64,000 bases of DNA from Paenibacillus sp. SYP-B4298 (GCF_027627475.1 NZ_CP115484.1:1844001-1908000), one strand, 5' to 3'. Positions 18,286 to 26,495 are shown, counted from the stretch's first letter. Numbers and translations: made by a program. The notes: generated by a model not told the origin, from the letters alone.

Positions 18286-19788
18286 ATGTCATTCAAAGTT
18301 ACGTTTATAGGTGCAGGGAGTATCGGATTTACCCGCGGTCTGCTGCGGGATTTGCTGGCAGTGCCTGAATTTCATCAAGTGGAGATTGCGTTCACGGATA
18401 TTAACGAGCACCATCTCCAGATGGTCACTGAGCTTTGCCAACGGGATATAGAGGAGAATGAATTGAAGATCCGTATTCAATCTACCGTTGACCGTCGAGA
18501 AGCGCTGCAAAATGCGAGGTACGTTATTTGTACGATTCGTGTTGGAGGCTTGGAGGCCTTTGAGACCGACGTGGACATTCCACTCAAGTATGGTATTGAT
18601 CAATGTGTAGGCGATACGCTATGTGCGGGAGGCATCATGTACGGGCAACGCGGCATTGCCGTCATGCTGGACATCTGCCGGGATATTCGAGAGGTGGCTG
18701 AGAAGGACGCGCTGTTGCTTAATTATGCCAATCCGATGGCTATGCTGACCTGGGCATGCAACCAATATGGCGGTGTACGCACGGTCGGACTATGCCATGG
18801 CGTCCAGCACGGGCATGAGCAGATTGCCAATGTCTACGGCCTGAAGCAGGAGGAGGTGGATATTGTCTGCGCCGGCATCAACCATCAGACATGGTATATC
18901 CAGATTAAGCATCAAGGCAAGGATCTGACAGCGGGATTGCTGGAGGCGTTCGAGAGTCACCCGGACTATGCGCGCACGGAGAAGGTTCGCATCGATATGC
19001 TGCGTCGATTCGGCTATTACAGCACCGAATCCAATGGGCATCTGAGCGAGTATGTGCCATGGTACCGCAAGCGTCCGGAAGAAATTCATGAATGGATCGA
19101 TCTCGGTTCCTGGATTAATGGCGAGACAGGGGGATACCTCAGAGTATGCACAGAGGGACGCAACTGGTTCGAGACGGACTTCCCGAACTGGATGAAGGAG
19201 CCGGCACTTGAGTATGCTGCCAATCACCGCAGTCAGGAACACGGCTCCTATATAATAGAAGGATTAGAGACGGGACGAGTGTACCGTGGTCATTTCAATA
19301 TGGTGAATCGGGGTATCATTGCTAATCTGCCGGCCGATGCGATTATTGAAGCGCCTGGCTATGCGGATGGTAACGGCATCTCCATGCCAATCGTAGGTCA
19401 TCTTCCGCTAGGGCCGGCGGCTGTATGCAATACAAGCATCTCGGTCCAGAGGCTAGCTGTCGAGGCGGCTGTGCATGGTGATGATCTGTTGCTGCGTCAG
19501 GCATTTATGATGGACCCGCTAGTAGGCGCTGTATGTAACCCCAAGGAAATCTGGCAACTGGTGGATGAGATGCTGGTGGCCCAGGAAGCATGGCTGCCGC
19601 AGTATGCGGATGCGATTGCTGCTGCGAAGGTGAGATTGAGTTCAGATAAGCTTCTCCCCGTGCGTGCGTATGAAGGCGCTGCCCGGTTGAAGGTGAAGAC
19701 CGTCGAGGAGATGCAGTTAGATCGGGAGGCCGCGAATCGGAATGCCGGGGAGGCTGACAAAGGGAAGGAACGGGCCGTGCAGAAGTAG
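18286..19788 (+). CDS. Glycoside hydrolase family 4, CHG-motif type (possible alpha-glucuronidase)
   Basis: A cytosolic NAD+- and metal-dependent glycosidase of 500 residues. The Rossmann motif GAGSIGFTRGL lies at residues 9-19. The conserved NYANPMAMLTWA and the metal-binding motif Cys170-His171-Gly172-Val173 are visible. In GH4 the residue after Cys-His tracks substrate: CHS for alpha-galactosidases, CHE for alpha-glucosidase or galacturonidase types, CHG for alpha-glucuronidases (family knowledge, recalled). This one is therefore more likely to act on a glucuronide-like substrate than on melibiose. An AraC gene upstream probably controls it, and a terminator follows. Confidence 0.87.
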   Translation: MSFKVTFIGAGSIGFTRGLLRDLLAVPEFHQVEIAFTDINEHHLQMVTELCQRDIEENELKIRIQSTVDRREALQNARYVICTIRVGGLEAFETDVDIPLKYGIDQCVGDTLCAGGIMYGQRGIAVMLDICRDIREVAEKDALLLNYANPMAMLTWACNQYGGVRTVGLCHGVQHGHEQIANVYGLKQEEVDIVCAGINHQTWYIQIKHQGKDLTAGLLEAFESHPDYARTEKVRIDMLRRFGYYSTESNGHLSEYVPWYRKRPEEIHEWIDLGSWINGETGGYLRVCTEGRNWFETDFPNWMKEPALEYAANHRSQEHGSYIIEGLETGRVYRGHFNMVNRGIIANLPADAIIEAPGYADGNGISMPIVGHLPLGPAAVCNTSISVQRLAVEAAVHGDDLLLRQAFMMDPLVGAVCNPKEIWQLVDEMLVAQEAWLPQYADAIAAAKVRLSSDKLLPVRAYEGAARLKVKTVEEMQLDREAANRNAGEADKGKERAVQK

Positions 19789-19832
19789 ATCAGAATGAAA
19801 ACGAGAGTAGATTTTCGTACAAGTGAAGGCAT

Positions 19833-19868
19833 TCTTTTCCTGTGAACACGGGAGAGGATGTCTTTTTT
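19833..19868 (+). terminator. Terminator after the GH4 gene
   Basis: TTCTTTTCCTGTG pairs with CACGGGAGAGGA with several G-U pairs around an AA loop, followed by a run of seven T. Confidence 0.75.
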
Positions 19869-19924
19869 TATGGCAATGTCACGGGGAAGGGGGTATTTAA
19901 AAATTAGCGGCGACACGTTGGCAA

Positions 19925-20046
19925 GAGCGTGTGATTCGAACGACAGTCCGTGAGCTGCACCGAGGAGACGGATACTGTCCGCTTGCGCAGTGTAAGGCTT
20001 GATCGCTGAATCCCACGCTCGAAAACCGTCAGAGGAACTGACGGTT
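19925..20046. ncRNA. Candidate structured RNA element of unknown class
   Basis: No gene is evident between the GH4 terminator and the XRE gene, but the sequence is highly self-complementary. A closing stem pairs 19925-19937 with 20008-20020 (7 bp, one mismatch, 5 bp). Inside it, 19942-19951 pairs with 19968-19979 (10 bp with a 2-base bulge). A separate 9-bp hairpin lies at 20024-20046 (AACCGTCAG, loop AGGAA, CTGACGGTT). Strand is uncertain: on the minus strand the last hairpin is followed by TTTTC. I match it to no known riboswitch. The remainder, 20047-20224, shows nothing. Confidence 0.35.
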
Positions 20047-20224
20047 GTCTAAAAACCCTGAATCTTGGTATGCCATAACTGTAGGACCTGCTGTAATTTG
20101 GGACGAACCGTTGACCTGCCGAGATGAAAGAGCAGGGCGCTTGTGCGTCTAATTGGTAATACATGTTTTGCGGTAAAATTACCACATCTGACCATCAATA
20201 TATTGCTAAGGTGCATCGATCTAG

Positions 20225-20620
20225 CTATGGATCATTTATCGTAGCCTTCGCCCGCTGCTCTGCCAATAAAAATTGCATGAATTTGCGCACGGTGCCTCTA
20301 TTTGCCGGATTTAATGAACGGCAGTCGGCCAAAAATTGTATTTCTTCACTTGTCGCCTTCTCGTAGTATAGGGGGTCATGTTTGCTTTTTGGCGTGAGGA
20401 ATACAGTTTCTGGAGGAGTGCCGTTGCCCATGAGCAGCCATTCCGCACTGGGAGAGAATTGGTTAACCACGGCAACTAACGTATCAGCAGAAGGCTTGTT
20501 TTTTCCTTTCTCAATGTCGCTCAATCGCCCCTGTGAAAGATTAATCAAGCGAGCAAATTCCGACTGCTTCATACCTGCTAATTTACGCAAGTACAGAAAT
20601 CTTTCTGCAAAAGTTTGCAT
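20225..20620 (-). CDS. XRE-family transcriptional repressor
   Basis: The protein has 131 residues. An N-terminal helix-turn-helix of the Cro/CI type (KQSEFARLINLSQGRLSDIEKGKNKPS) occupies about residues 17-45. SPSAEWLLMG is the usual end of the HTH_3 domain. The C-terminal half is a small helical region (EEIQFLADCRSLNPANRG) as in short phage-like repressors. The start has GGAGGAG upstream. Two identical 13-base repeats lie in its own promoter region, suggesting autoregulation. It is divergent from the signalling cluster beginning at 21035. Confidence 0.87.
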   Translation of the reverse strand: MQTFAERFLYLRKLAGMKQSEFARLINLSQGRLSDIEKGKNKPSADTLVAVVNQFSPSAEWLLMGNGTPPETVFLTPKSKHDPLYYEKATSEEIQFLADCRSLNPANRGTVRKFMQFLLAEQRAKATINDP

Positions 20621-20648
20621 ATATCTCCTCCAAGAAAATAAAAATCCG

Positions 20649-20736
20649 TTATCAGATATATTGTTCTTTTATGTCCGTTTTTTATTGAAATTATTCCTTA
20701 TCAGATATATGATGGATATAGTGGTAGTTGTACCAC
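20649..20736. promoter_or_regulatory. Repeated operator-like sites upstream of the XRE gene
   Basis: TTATCAGATATAT occurs exactly twice, at 20649-20661 and 20698-20710, 49 bases apart and in the same orientation. A perfect inverted repeat GTGGTA-GTTG-TACCAC follows at 20721-20736. All lie 29-116 bases upstream of the XRE start. The rest of the gap to 21034 has no recognisable feature. Confidence 0.6.
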
Positions 20737-21034
20737 ATTCATTATATCACCTTAAATGATGTCATTCCTTGGGAGAAAGAAATGAGCCTAAGTCCTTCAG
20801 CACTATTCATTTATAGGTAACCGGAATTGTGAGTTCGTAATCATGAGTCAATCAGCCCATGAATTTGAATTCAGAGCCGAAGTATCAAAATCTCCATGAC
20901 AGCTAGCCGCACATTAGTGCCACTTGCACCGGGCCAAAGTTATCAGTATGAGGAGGCAAGGCCTGCCAGGAAGTGGTTTTATTATCGGCTTGGTTTGTCG
21001 TTTTTTGTTGAATATAGGTAAAAGGATGAGGTAG

Positions 21035-21400
21035 ATGAAACGGATTTTGATTGCGGATGATGCAGATGTCGTGCGCCTATCGCTTCGTACACTGCTGCAC
21101 GCTGCCGGATATGAAGTAGTTGCTGAAGCGCGGACAGGAAGGGAGGCTGTAGAACTGTATGAAGCGTACAAACCGGACTTGGTAACTATGGATCTAACGA
21201 TGCCCGATATGGATGGTGTAGAAGCTACTCGCAAAATTATCGAGATGGATGTGAGAGCAAGAGTCGTCGTTTGCTCCGCATATGGGGAGCAGAAGCAGGT
21301 GCTGGAGGCGATCGCTGCGGGGGCGAAGCATGCAGTGAGCAAGCCATTGCGCAATGATCGCCTCATCCAGGCGATTGCCGTTGTACTGAATAAGGCCTAG
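21035..21400 (+). CDS. Stand-alone CheY-like response regulator
   Basis: The protein has 121 residues and is a receiver domain only. The acidic pair is in IADDADVV, the phospho-acceptor Asp in LVTMDLTMPDMDG (about residue 54), Thr/Ser in VVVCSAYGEQ and Lys in HAVSKPLRND. It has no output domain, so it must act through a protein partner, as CheY or Spo0F do. It leads a small cluster with an XRE protein, an Sda-like kinase inhibitor and an EAL phosphodiesterase. A partner kinase is not in the window. Confidence 0.9.
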   Translation: MKRILIADDADVVRLSLRTLLHAAGYEVVAEARTGREAVELYEAYKPDLVTMDLTMPDMDGVEATRKIIEMDVRARVVVCSAYGEQKQVLEAIAAGAKHAVSKPLRNDRLIQAIAVVLNKA

Positions 21401-21509
21401 ATCTGACTTACCAGTCGAAGTCGACCGTCTATCGTGTGCTGCATCCTCCAAGGGGATGCTATCGGCGCTCCCCATACGCAGCCGCATTTACGCATAGGAG
21501 GTGTTGAGA

Positions 21510-21713
21510 GTGCAAGAGATAAAGAAGCTTACACTCTTTGGATTAGCTGTAAAAAGAGCCCTTCTTGAGAAGCAAATGACACAAAAGCAGTTTTGTGAAC
21601 GCGAAGGAATCCCAGTTAACCGCTTTACAGAAATTTTGTACGGACTTCGTCCCGGCAACCGGTATAGAAAGCAGATCGCTGATGCATTAGGCATAGAGCG
21701 TATCAATTCATAA
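21510..21713 (+). CDS. Small XRE-like DNA-binding protein
   Basis: The protein has 67 residues from a GTG at 21510, chosen because AGGAGGTG lies 8 bases upstream; a GTG at 21501 overlaps that site and is less likely. The single domain MTQKQFCEREGIPVNRFTEIL is a helix-turn-helix, with a basic YGLRPGNRYRKQIADALGI. The size and form suit a phage-type or regulatory DNA-binding protein. Co-oriented with CheY and the Sda-like gene. Confidence 0.7.
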   Translation: MQEIKKLTLFGLAVKRALLEKQMTQKQFCEREGIPVNRFTEILYGLRPGNRYRKQIADALGIERINS

Positions 21714-21795
21714 TCGTATTCCAATCAGTCATATGCAGCATTGGCTTCGCACTACGATCATGATTAATGAAGTGGAATGGAAAAAGGATGTGCAC

Positions 21796-22020
21796 ATGAA
21801 TATTCAGCCCTACATTATTAATACGGAATCATTGTCTGATGATCTGCTCATTCAGTGCTACAGACAGGCTATACGTCTTCAATGCGATGAGCGATTTATA
21901 CAAATTTTAAAAGACTCCCTACATTATCGCAATCTGACTGTTGATATAGAAGTACAGGATACAGCCGGTGAGCACGAGCTGAATGCTCATTCTATATCCC
22001 TACTAAACAAGGAAGATTAG
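21796..22020 (+). CDS. sda: Sda-like sporulation histidine kinase inhibitor
   Basis: The protein has 74 residues from the ATG at 21796, with AAGGA 7 bases upstream. Residues about 12-45 (LSDDLLIQCYRQAIRLQCDE and RFIQILKDSLHYRNL) match the helical hairpin of Sda, which binds the sporulation kinases KinA/KinB and blocks phosphorelay entry when DNA replication is disturbed (established in Bacillus subtilis). The tail of about 30 residues is longer than in B. subtilis Sda. The frame is open upstream, but those residues do not look like Sda. The next gene starts 53 bases later. Confidence 0.78.
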   Translation: MNIQPYIINTESLSDDLLIQCYRQAIRLQCDERFIQILKDSLHYRNLTVDIEVQDTAGEHELNAHSISLLNKED

Positions 22021-22073
22021 AGTTGCGCATGGTACTGGGAATCGGGACAAGCAACCTGGAAGGATGACTGCCA

Positions 22074-22856
22074 GTGATTCGAGAGCTTACCAAGGCTGTG
22101 GCGCATATGAAGGATTTTCTTCTTGTGTTTCAGCCACAATATAACATACAACAGCGTAAGATTATCGGTGTAGAAGCGCTCATTCGTTGGAAGCATCCAC
22201 AGTGGGGCTGGGTCAGGCCCGACTTGTTTATTCCGGCTGCGGAACAGGCTGGACTTATCGGACGAATTGGGCAATGGGTTATCCAGGAAGCAACGAGTCA
22301 AGCGGTACAATGGCATGAGGCGGGAATGCCACTCCGATTATCTGTCAATCTGTCGCCGGAGCAACTGAAGGAAGAGGCGCTCATTGAGCTGATCGATGAT
22401 GCTCTGGCATCCAGCGGTATAAACCCCAGCCTGCTAACGCTGGAGCTGACCGAAGGCTCTCCGTTGTATGAAGCACCGGCTGCCATCGGACGTTTGTATC
22501 AAATTCGCGAGCTTGGCTGCGCGATCGCCATCGATGACTTCGGTACGGGGTATTCATCCATGAAGTATCTGATGGATATTCCCGTACAATTTGTTAAGCT
22601 GGACCGTTTTTTTATCCGTAATCTGTTAGAGCATCAGCGTTCTCGTCCGATTGTGCAGGCAATCATTGATTTGAGCAACAGTCTGGAATTTCAGGTCATC
22701 GCTGAAGGGGTGGAGTCCAGCGCGGAGCTTCAGCTCCTGGCAGAGATGGGGTGCCATGAGATTCAAGGATATTACATCAGCCCGCCAGTACAGGCGATGT
22801 ATATCCCGGATCTCGTTGTCGAGTACATCGACCCGCAGCGTATTAGGGGGCTATAG
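22074..22856 (+). CDS. EAL-domain cyclic-di-GMP phosphodiesterase
   Basis: The protein has 260 residues, essentially one EAL domain. Catalytic landmarks are intact: EALIRW (the EAL signature), SVNLSPEQ, LELTEG, AIDDFGTGYSS, VKLDR, AEGVES and the glutamine in IQGYY. It should therefore hydrolyse c-di-GMP to pGpG and favour motility over biofilm. It has no GGDEF, PAS or membrane segment, so it is probably a soluble enzyme whose activity is set by partners. The start is GTG with GGAAGGA about 10 bases before. It lies downstream of the CheY, XRE and Sda-like genes. Confidence 0.92.
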   Translation: MIRELTKAVAHMKDFLLVFQPQYNIQQRKIIGVEALIRWKHPQWGWVRPDLFIPAAEQAGLIGRIGQWVIQEATSQAVQWHEAGMPLRLSVNLSPEQLKEEALIELIDDALASSGINPSLLTLELTEGSPLYEAPAAIGRLYQIRELGCAIAIDDFGTGYSSMKYLMDIPVQFVKLDRFFIRNLLEHQRSRPIVQAIIDLSNSLEFQVIAEGVESSAELQLLAEMGCHEIQGYYISPPVQAMYIPDLVVEYIDPQRIRGL

Positions 22857-22917
22857 GCTTAAGGGAGGGACGCTGGCCCTCAAGAAACAGATCGTCCAGT
22901 AGTCATTTGAACAAAGC

Positions 22918-22966
22918 AACAGCCTTCCATTCCACCTGTGTGCGTGGTCGGGAAGGCTGTTATTTG
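22918..22966. terminator. Bidirectional terminator
   Basis: AACAGCCTTCC at 22918-22928 pairs perfectly with GGAAGGCTGTT at 22951-22961 (11 bp, 22-base loop). T-rich sequence lies on both outer sides, so it can serve both the EAL gene (+) and the convergent MFS gene (-). Confidence 0.75.
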
Positions 22967-22982
22967 CTGGTGACAAGTCAAC

Positions 22983-24479
22983 CTAGAGTGGCTTCGACAC
23001 CTTCACGCGCTTGATAAATAGCGAGCATAGAAATGCGAGCAGAGCCATCGAAACCGCAAAAATAAAGGCATGGCTGACGCCTGTCGCAAAGGATTGAGGG
23101 AGATGCTGCAAGAATGACGGGTTCGACAGATACGGCTCCATTCCCTGGCTAACATCAAAGCCCTGATCCAAGAGGTAGCCCTTTTGCCCGGCCGACAGGA
23201 TACTAACCGCGAGTGCGGTACCGATCGCCCCGGCAACCTGTTGCAGCGTACTCATGATTGCAGTGCCATCTGGATAAAATTCTGGCGGTAGCTGGTTAAG
23301 GCCATTCGTCTGTGCGGGCATCATGACCATCGAAATTCCGATCATGAGCAGACTGTGCATGACAATAATAAACGTTGCTGACGATGCGACGGTGATGCCG
23401 GACATCAGGTACAAAATCGCCGCAATCACGATCAGCCCTGGAATGACGAGCCAGCGCGGGCCATACTTGTCAAACAGCTTGCCCATAATCGGGGACAACA
23501 GGCCGTTAATGATACCTCCCGGCAGCAGCAGCAGTCCAGCAGCCAGAGCGCTCTTGCCCAGACCCTGCTGCAGGAACATCGGCAGCACGAGCATCGAGGA
23601 GAGCAACACCATCATCACCACAAACAGCATGATGACGGCAAGCGTGAACATTGGATAGCGGAAGGCGCGCAGGTTCATGACTGGCGTCTCCATCTTTAGC
23701 TGGCGCCAGCAGAACAGGAAGAGAGACAGGGTGCCAATGACCAGCGAAGCGATGACCATATTGCTTCCCCATCCGGCAGATTCGCCAGCCTTGCTGAAGC
23801 CGAATACGATGCCGCCGAAGCCTATCGATGACAACAGGATGGAGAGAAAGTCGATCTTAGGCCGGGTAATCTTAGATACATTTTGCAAAAATATAATGCC
23901 AAACAGCAGGGAGATGAGCAGCACAGCAAAGGAGATCCAAAAGATCCAGTGCCAGGACAGCTTCTCAATCAACAGCCCGGCAATCGTTGGGCCAATGGCG
24001 GGTGCAAACATAATGACCAATCCCATCATGCCCATCGCCGCGCCGCGCTTGGCAGGCGGAAAAATAACAAGAATGGTATTGAACAGCAGGGGCAGCAGCA
24101 ATGCCGTTCCAACCGCTTGGAAGACGCGCGCAGCCAGTAGTACCTCAAAATTGGGTGCTAGTCCTGCAATAAGCGAACCGAGTGTCGAGAAGCTAAGCGA
24201 TGCGATAAACAATTGGCGTGTCGTAAACCATTGCAGAAGCAAGCCGGACACAGGCACCAATATCCCAAGCACTAGCAAATAGGCGGTAGTCAGCCACTGT
24301 ATCGTTGTTGGGCCCACATTTAATTCCTTCATCAGGTCGGTCAGTGCAATATTCAAGGCCGTCTCGCTGAACATGCCGATAAAGCCGCCCAGCATGAGTG
24401 AAATCACGATCGGCATTACCTTAAACTGCCGCTGTTCCTCATGTTGTTGGGGGCTGTCTTGCTGATAAGAAGCTTCCAC
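22983..24479 (-). CDS. DHA2-family multidrug exporter (EmrB/QacA type)
   Basis: A membrane transporter of 498 residues with about fourteen helices. Characteristic sequences are TTIQWLTTAYLLVLGILVPVSG (motif D1), FQAVGTALLLPL and MGLVIMFAPAIGPTIAGL (motif C, the antiporter motif). It should export drugs in exchange for protons. A 9-bp arm palindrome lies about 42 bases upstream and is the likely repressor site. No regulator gene is adjacent. Confidence 0.92.
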   Translation of the reverse strand: MEASYQQDSPQQHEEQRQFKVMPIVISLMLGGFIGMFSETALNIALTDLMKELNVGPTTIQWLTTAYLLVLGILVPVSGLLLQWFTTRQLFIASLSFSTLGSLIAGLAPNFEVLLAARVFQAVGTALLLPLLFNTILVIFPPAKRGAAMGMMGLVIMFAPAIGPTIAGLLIEKLSWHWIFWISFAVLLISLLFGIIFLQNVSKITRPKIDFLSILLSSIGFGGIVFGFSKAGESAGWGSNMVIASLVIGTLSLFLFCWRQLKMETPVMNLRAFRYPMFTLAVIMLFVVMMVLLSSMLVLPMFLQQGLGKSALAAGLLLLPGGIINGLLSPIMGKLFDKYGPRWLVIPGLIVIAAILYLMSGITVASSATFIIVMHSLLMIGISMVMMPAQTNGLNQLPPEFYPDGTAIMSTLQQVAGAIGTALAVSILSAGQKGYLLDQGFDVSQGMEPYLSNPSFLQHLPQSFATGVSHAFIFAVSMALLAFLCSLFIKRVKVSKPL

Positions 24480-24520
24480 AGTATGTCCTCCATGTGTATA
24501 GTATCTCTATATGATCGGCT

Positions 24521-24543
24521 GCTACAGACAGCTCGTCTGTAGC
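24521..24543. promoter_or_regulatory. Operator-like palindrome before the DHA2 exporter
   Basis: GCTACAGAC at 24521-24529 and GTCTGTAGC at 24535-24543 are perfect 9-bp arms around AGCTC. The form and place fit a TetR- or MarR-type repressor site. The regulator is not beside it. Confidence 0.65.
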
Positions 24544-24655
24544 AATCGGTAAACTTGTTCATAGCAACGGGCTACTGGAAAGGGTCCACAGCATTATAGC
24601 GACTGGTCTAAATCTAAATAATATCGTGAACGCTTCTGGAATGTCAATTAAAAGT

Positions 24656-24820
24656 TAGGGCGTGTCTGAACACTCTGAACGGATCCAATCTGGCCGAATG
24701 TTCGTTCCAGGCAAGACGCTTTTTCGCAGGTGTACCGGGGGTACGTCAAGAAAAGGCAACGCAGCATGGGGCGAACAGGCGGGGAGAGATGCCCTTGAAC
24801 GGGGGTTCCGACACGACCTA
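24656..24820. mobile_element. MITE-like repeat, copy 1
   Basis: A 165-base non-coding repeat with imperfect 16-base terminal inverted repeats: TAGGGCGTGTCTGAAC at the left, and the complement of the right end reads TAGGTCGTGTCGGAAC. A closely similar copy in the opposite orientation lies at 45585-45750. TA on both ends may be a target duplication. It carries an internal GTACC-GGG-GGTAC hairpin and no transposase. Its right end falls one base before the stop codon of the LLM gene. Together with the operator it accounts for the 342-base gap here. Confidence 0.75.
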
Positions 24821-24821
24821 G

Positions 24822-25874
24822 TCATTGTTGCAGAGATGATGCCTCCCAGAGCTGTCGGACAATCTCATACGATCGGAGCCGATCCTCAGCACGGTAGGCA
24901 TCGGTAGCAATGATCAGTTCATCCGCCTGAGTCTTCGTGACAAGCTGGTGCAGCTTCTCTTGTACAGTGCTCGGTGAGCCGATGATCGCATCACGGAGCT
25001 GAGTGAGCACATTGTGGCGCTCCTGGTCTGTCCAACGCCCATCCATCGTGTGGACTGGCGGCTGAATCTTGGAGGGGCGTCCCCGTGAAAGTGCTAGAAA
25101 TTTCTGGTAGAGCGAAGTTGCCAGTCGCTGTGCTTGTTCATCCGTATCTGCCGCAATCACATGAACGCCAACCATGACCAGAGGTTTCTGCAGCCTGGCA
25201 GTAGGAACAAAGCTGCGACGGTATAAGGAGAGGGCAGGCATCATATAGGCGGGAGAGAATTGTCCGGCAAAGGCAAAGGGCAATCCGAGTGTGCCAGCCA
25301 GCCGGGCGCTGTAATCACTGGAGCCGAGCAGCCAGATCGGCACCTCCAGTCCCTCTCCCGGAACAGCGCGGGCACGTGGACGCTCGTCAGCCGTGTCTGC
25401 TGCCTTGAAGTAGCTGCGCAGCTCGCCTAGCCGTTCAGGGAAGTCTTGAACTGCATCCGTATCCCGGCGCAATGCGCGAGCTGCTGCCTGGTTGGAGCCA
25501 GGGGCGCGTCCGATGCCCAGATCAATGCGCCCCGGATAGAGCGACTCGAGCGTCCCGAATTGCTCGGCGATGGCCAAGGGGGCATGGTTCGGCAACATGA
25601 TGCCTCCAGAGCCTACCCGGATGTGGCGGGTTAGCGCCGCAATATGACTGATGAGGACAGACGTTGCCGAGCTGGCTGTGCCGGGGCTGGAGTGGTGCTC
25701 AGCCAGCCAGTAGCGATGGAAGCCCCACTGCTCCGCGTATCGCGCCAGCTCCAGGCTGTTGCGGAACGCATCGGCAGGCTCTGCGCCCTCGCTGACTGGC
25801 GCCAAATCAAGAATAGATAGCTGCACGGAATTCAGTGAACCGCTAACTTGTGTGCACATGCGGGTATGGTTCAT
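24822..25874 (-). CDS. LLM-class flavin-dependent oxidoreductase
   Basis: A bacterial luciferase-like monooxygenase of 350 residues. Family signs are [12 protein letters not shown] at the start, [36 protein letters not shown]-like segments, [14 protein letters not shown] and the C-terminal [13 protein letters not shown]. It uses reduced FMN and O2; the substrate is unknown. The start is supported by AGGAG eight bases upstream. The stop codon abuts the MITE-like repeat, which may have replaced its original terminator. Confidence 0.9.
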   Translation of the reverse strand: MNHTRMCTQVSGSLNSVQLSILDLAPVSEGAEPADAFRNSLELARYAEQWGFHRYWLAEHHSSPGTASSATSVLISHIAALTRHIRVGSGGIMLPNHAPLAIAEQFGTLESLYPGRIDLGIGRAPGSNQAAARALRRDTDAVQDFPERLGELRSYFKAADTADERPRARAVPGEGLEVPIWLLGSSDYSARLAGTLGLPFAFAGQFSPAYMMPALSLYRRSFVPTARLQKPLVMVGVHVIAADTDEQAQRLATSLYQKFLALSRGRPSKIQPPVHTMDGRWTDQERHNVLTQLRDAIIGSPSTVQEKLHQLVTKTQADELIIATDAYRAEDRLRSYEIVRQLWEASSLQQ

Positions 25875-26112
25875 AATGTCAGCTCCTTGCGTAATGGTGT
25901 CCTGCCAGCTGCAAGCTGATCGGACAGCAGCTCAAGCCAGAATAATTAATTGTCCCTATCATACTTATCGGCTTGGGTGCTGTCAATTTATAGGTTGCAT
26001 AGGAGGCTGACTCATGGACTGACCCTTTCACTCTTCATCATTGCGTGAATGGCAGAACGGGGCTATACTACGCACATAGAAGCTTGGGGTGAAGGAGAGG
26101 AGAGAGGAAATC

Positions 26113-26454
26113 ATGCAATGGTTTACGAGGCAAGTTGTGGAGATTATTCGGGACATCCCTTCAGGGAAAGTGATGACATACGGGCAGATCGCTGCTCATG
26201 CCGGAAGTCCTCGCGCGGCGAGGCAGGTGGTGCGCATCCTTCATTCGTTGAGCAAGAAGGAGAGGCTGCCCTGGCATCGGGTAATTAACGCTAAGGGAGA
26301 GATCAGCCTGCAGGATGAGGAGGGACGCTTCATGCAGACGATGCTTCTGGAGGGGGAAGGGGTGGAGCTCGGGCTTGGAGGACAAATCGATCTGGATACG
26401 TTCTTGCATCATCCAGTGAAGAAGGATACGGCGGAAAACACCGATCCGCTCTAG
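26113..26454 (+). CDS. Alkyltransferase-like DNA repair protein (ATL)
   Basis: The protein has 113 residues from the ATG at 26113 behind AGAGGAAA; a GTG further upstream lacks a site. It is the DNA-binding domain of O6-methylguanine methyltransferases (SGKVMTYGQIAAHAGSPRAAR), but the active-site motif PCHR reads Pro53-Trp54-His55-Arg56. Without the acceptor cysteine it cannot remove alkyl groups. ATL proteins bind O6-alkylguanine and pass the lesion to nucleotide excision repair (established for the family). A strong terminator follows. Confidence 0.9.
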   Translation: MQWFTRQVVEIIRDIPSGKVMTYGQIAAHAGSPRAARQVVRILHSLSKKERLPWHRVINAKGEISLQDEEGRFMQTMLLEGEGVELGLGGQIDLDTFLHHPVKKDTAENTDPL

Positions 26455-26461
26455 CGGAGAA

Positions 26462-26495
26462 GAAAATGAGGCATTCCTCCGAATGCCCCATTTTC
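26462..26495. terminator. Bidirectional terminator
   Basis: GAAAATG and GGCATTC pair with GAATGCC and CATTTTC around a CTCC loop, with one A-C mismatch. A-rich and T-rich flanks serve the ATL gene (+) and the convergent cytochrome gene (-). Confidence 0.82.

Noticed and set aside
19904-20185. A 93-residue minus-strand open frame over the structured gap
   Set aside because: It has low-complexity Ser/Arg composition, no ribosome site, and the DNA is better explained by paired RNA stems.
24662-24907. An 81-residue open frame starting in the repeat
   Set aside because: It lies mostly within the MITE-like element and runs antisense into the LLM gene; the other copy of the element does not keep it.
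26113-26454. Active methylated-DNA cysteine methyltransferase
   Set aside because: The acceptor cysteine is tryptophan (PWHR) and the N-terminal domain is missing.
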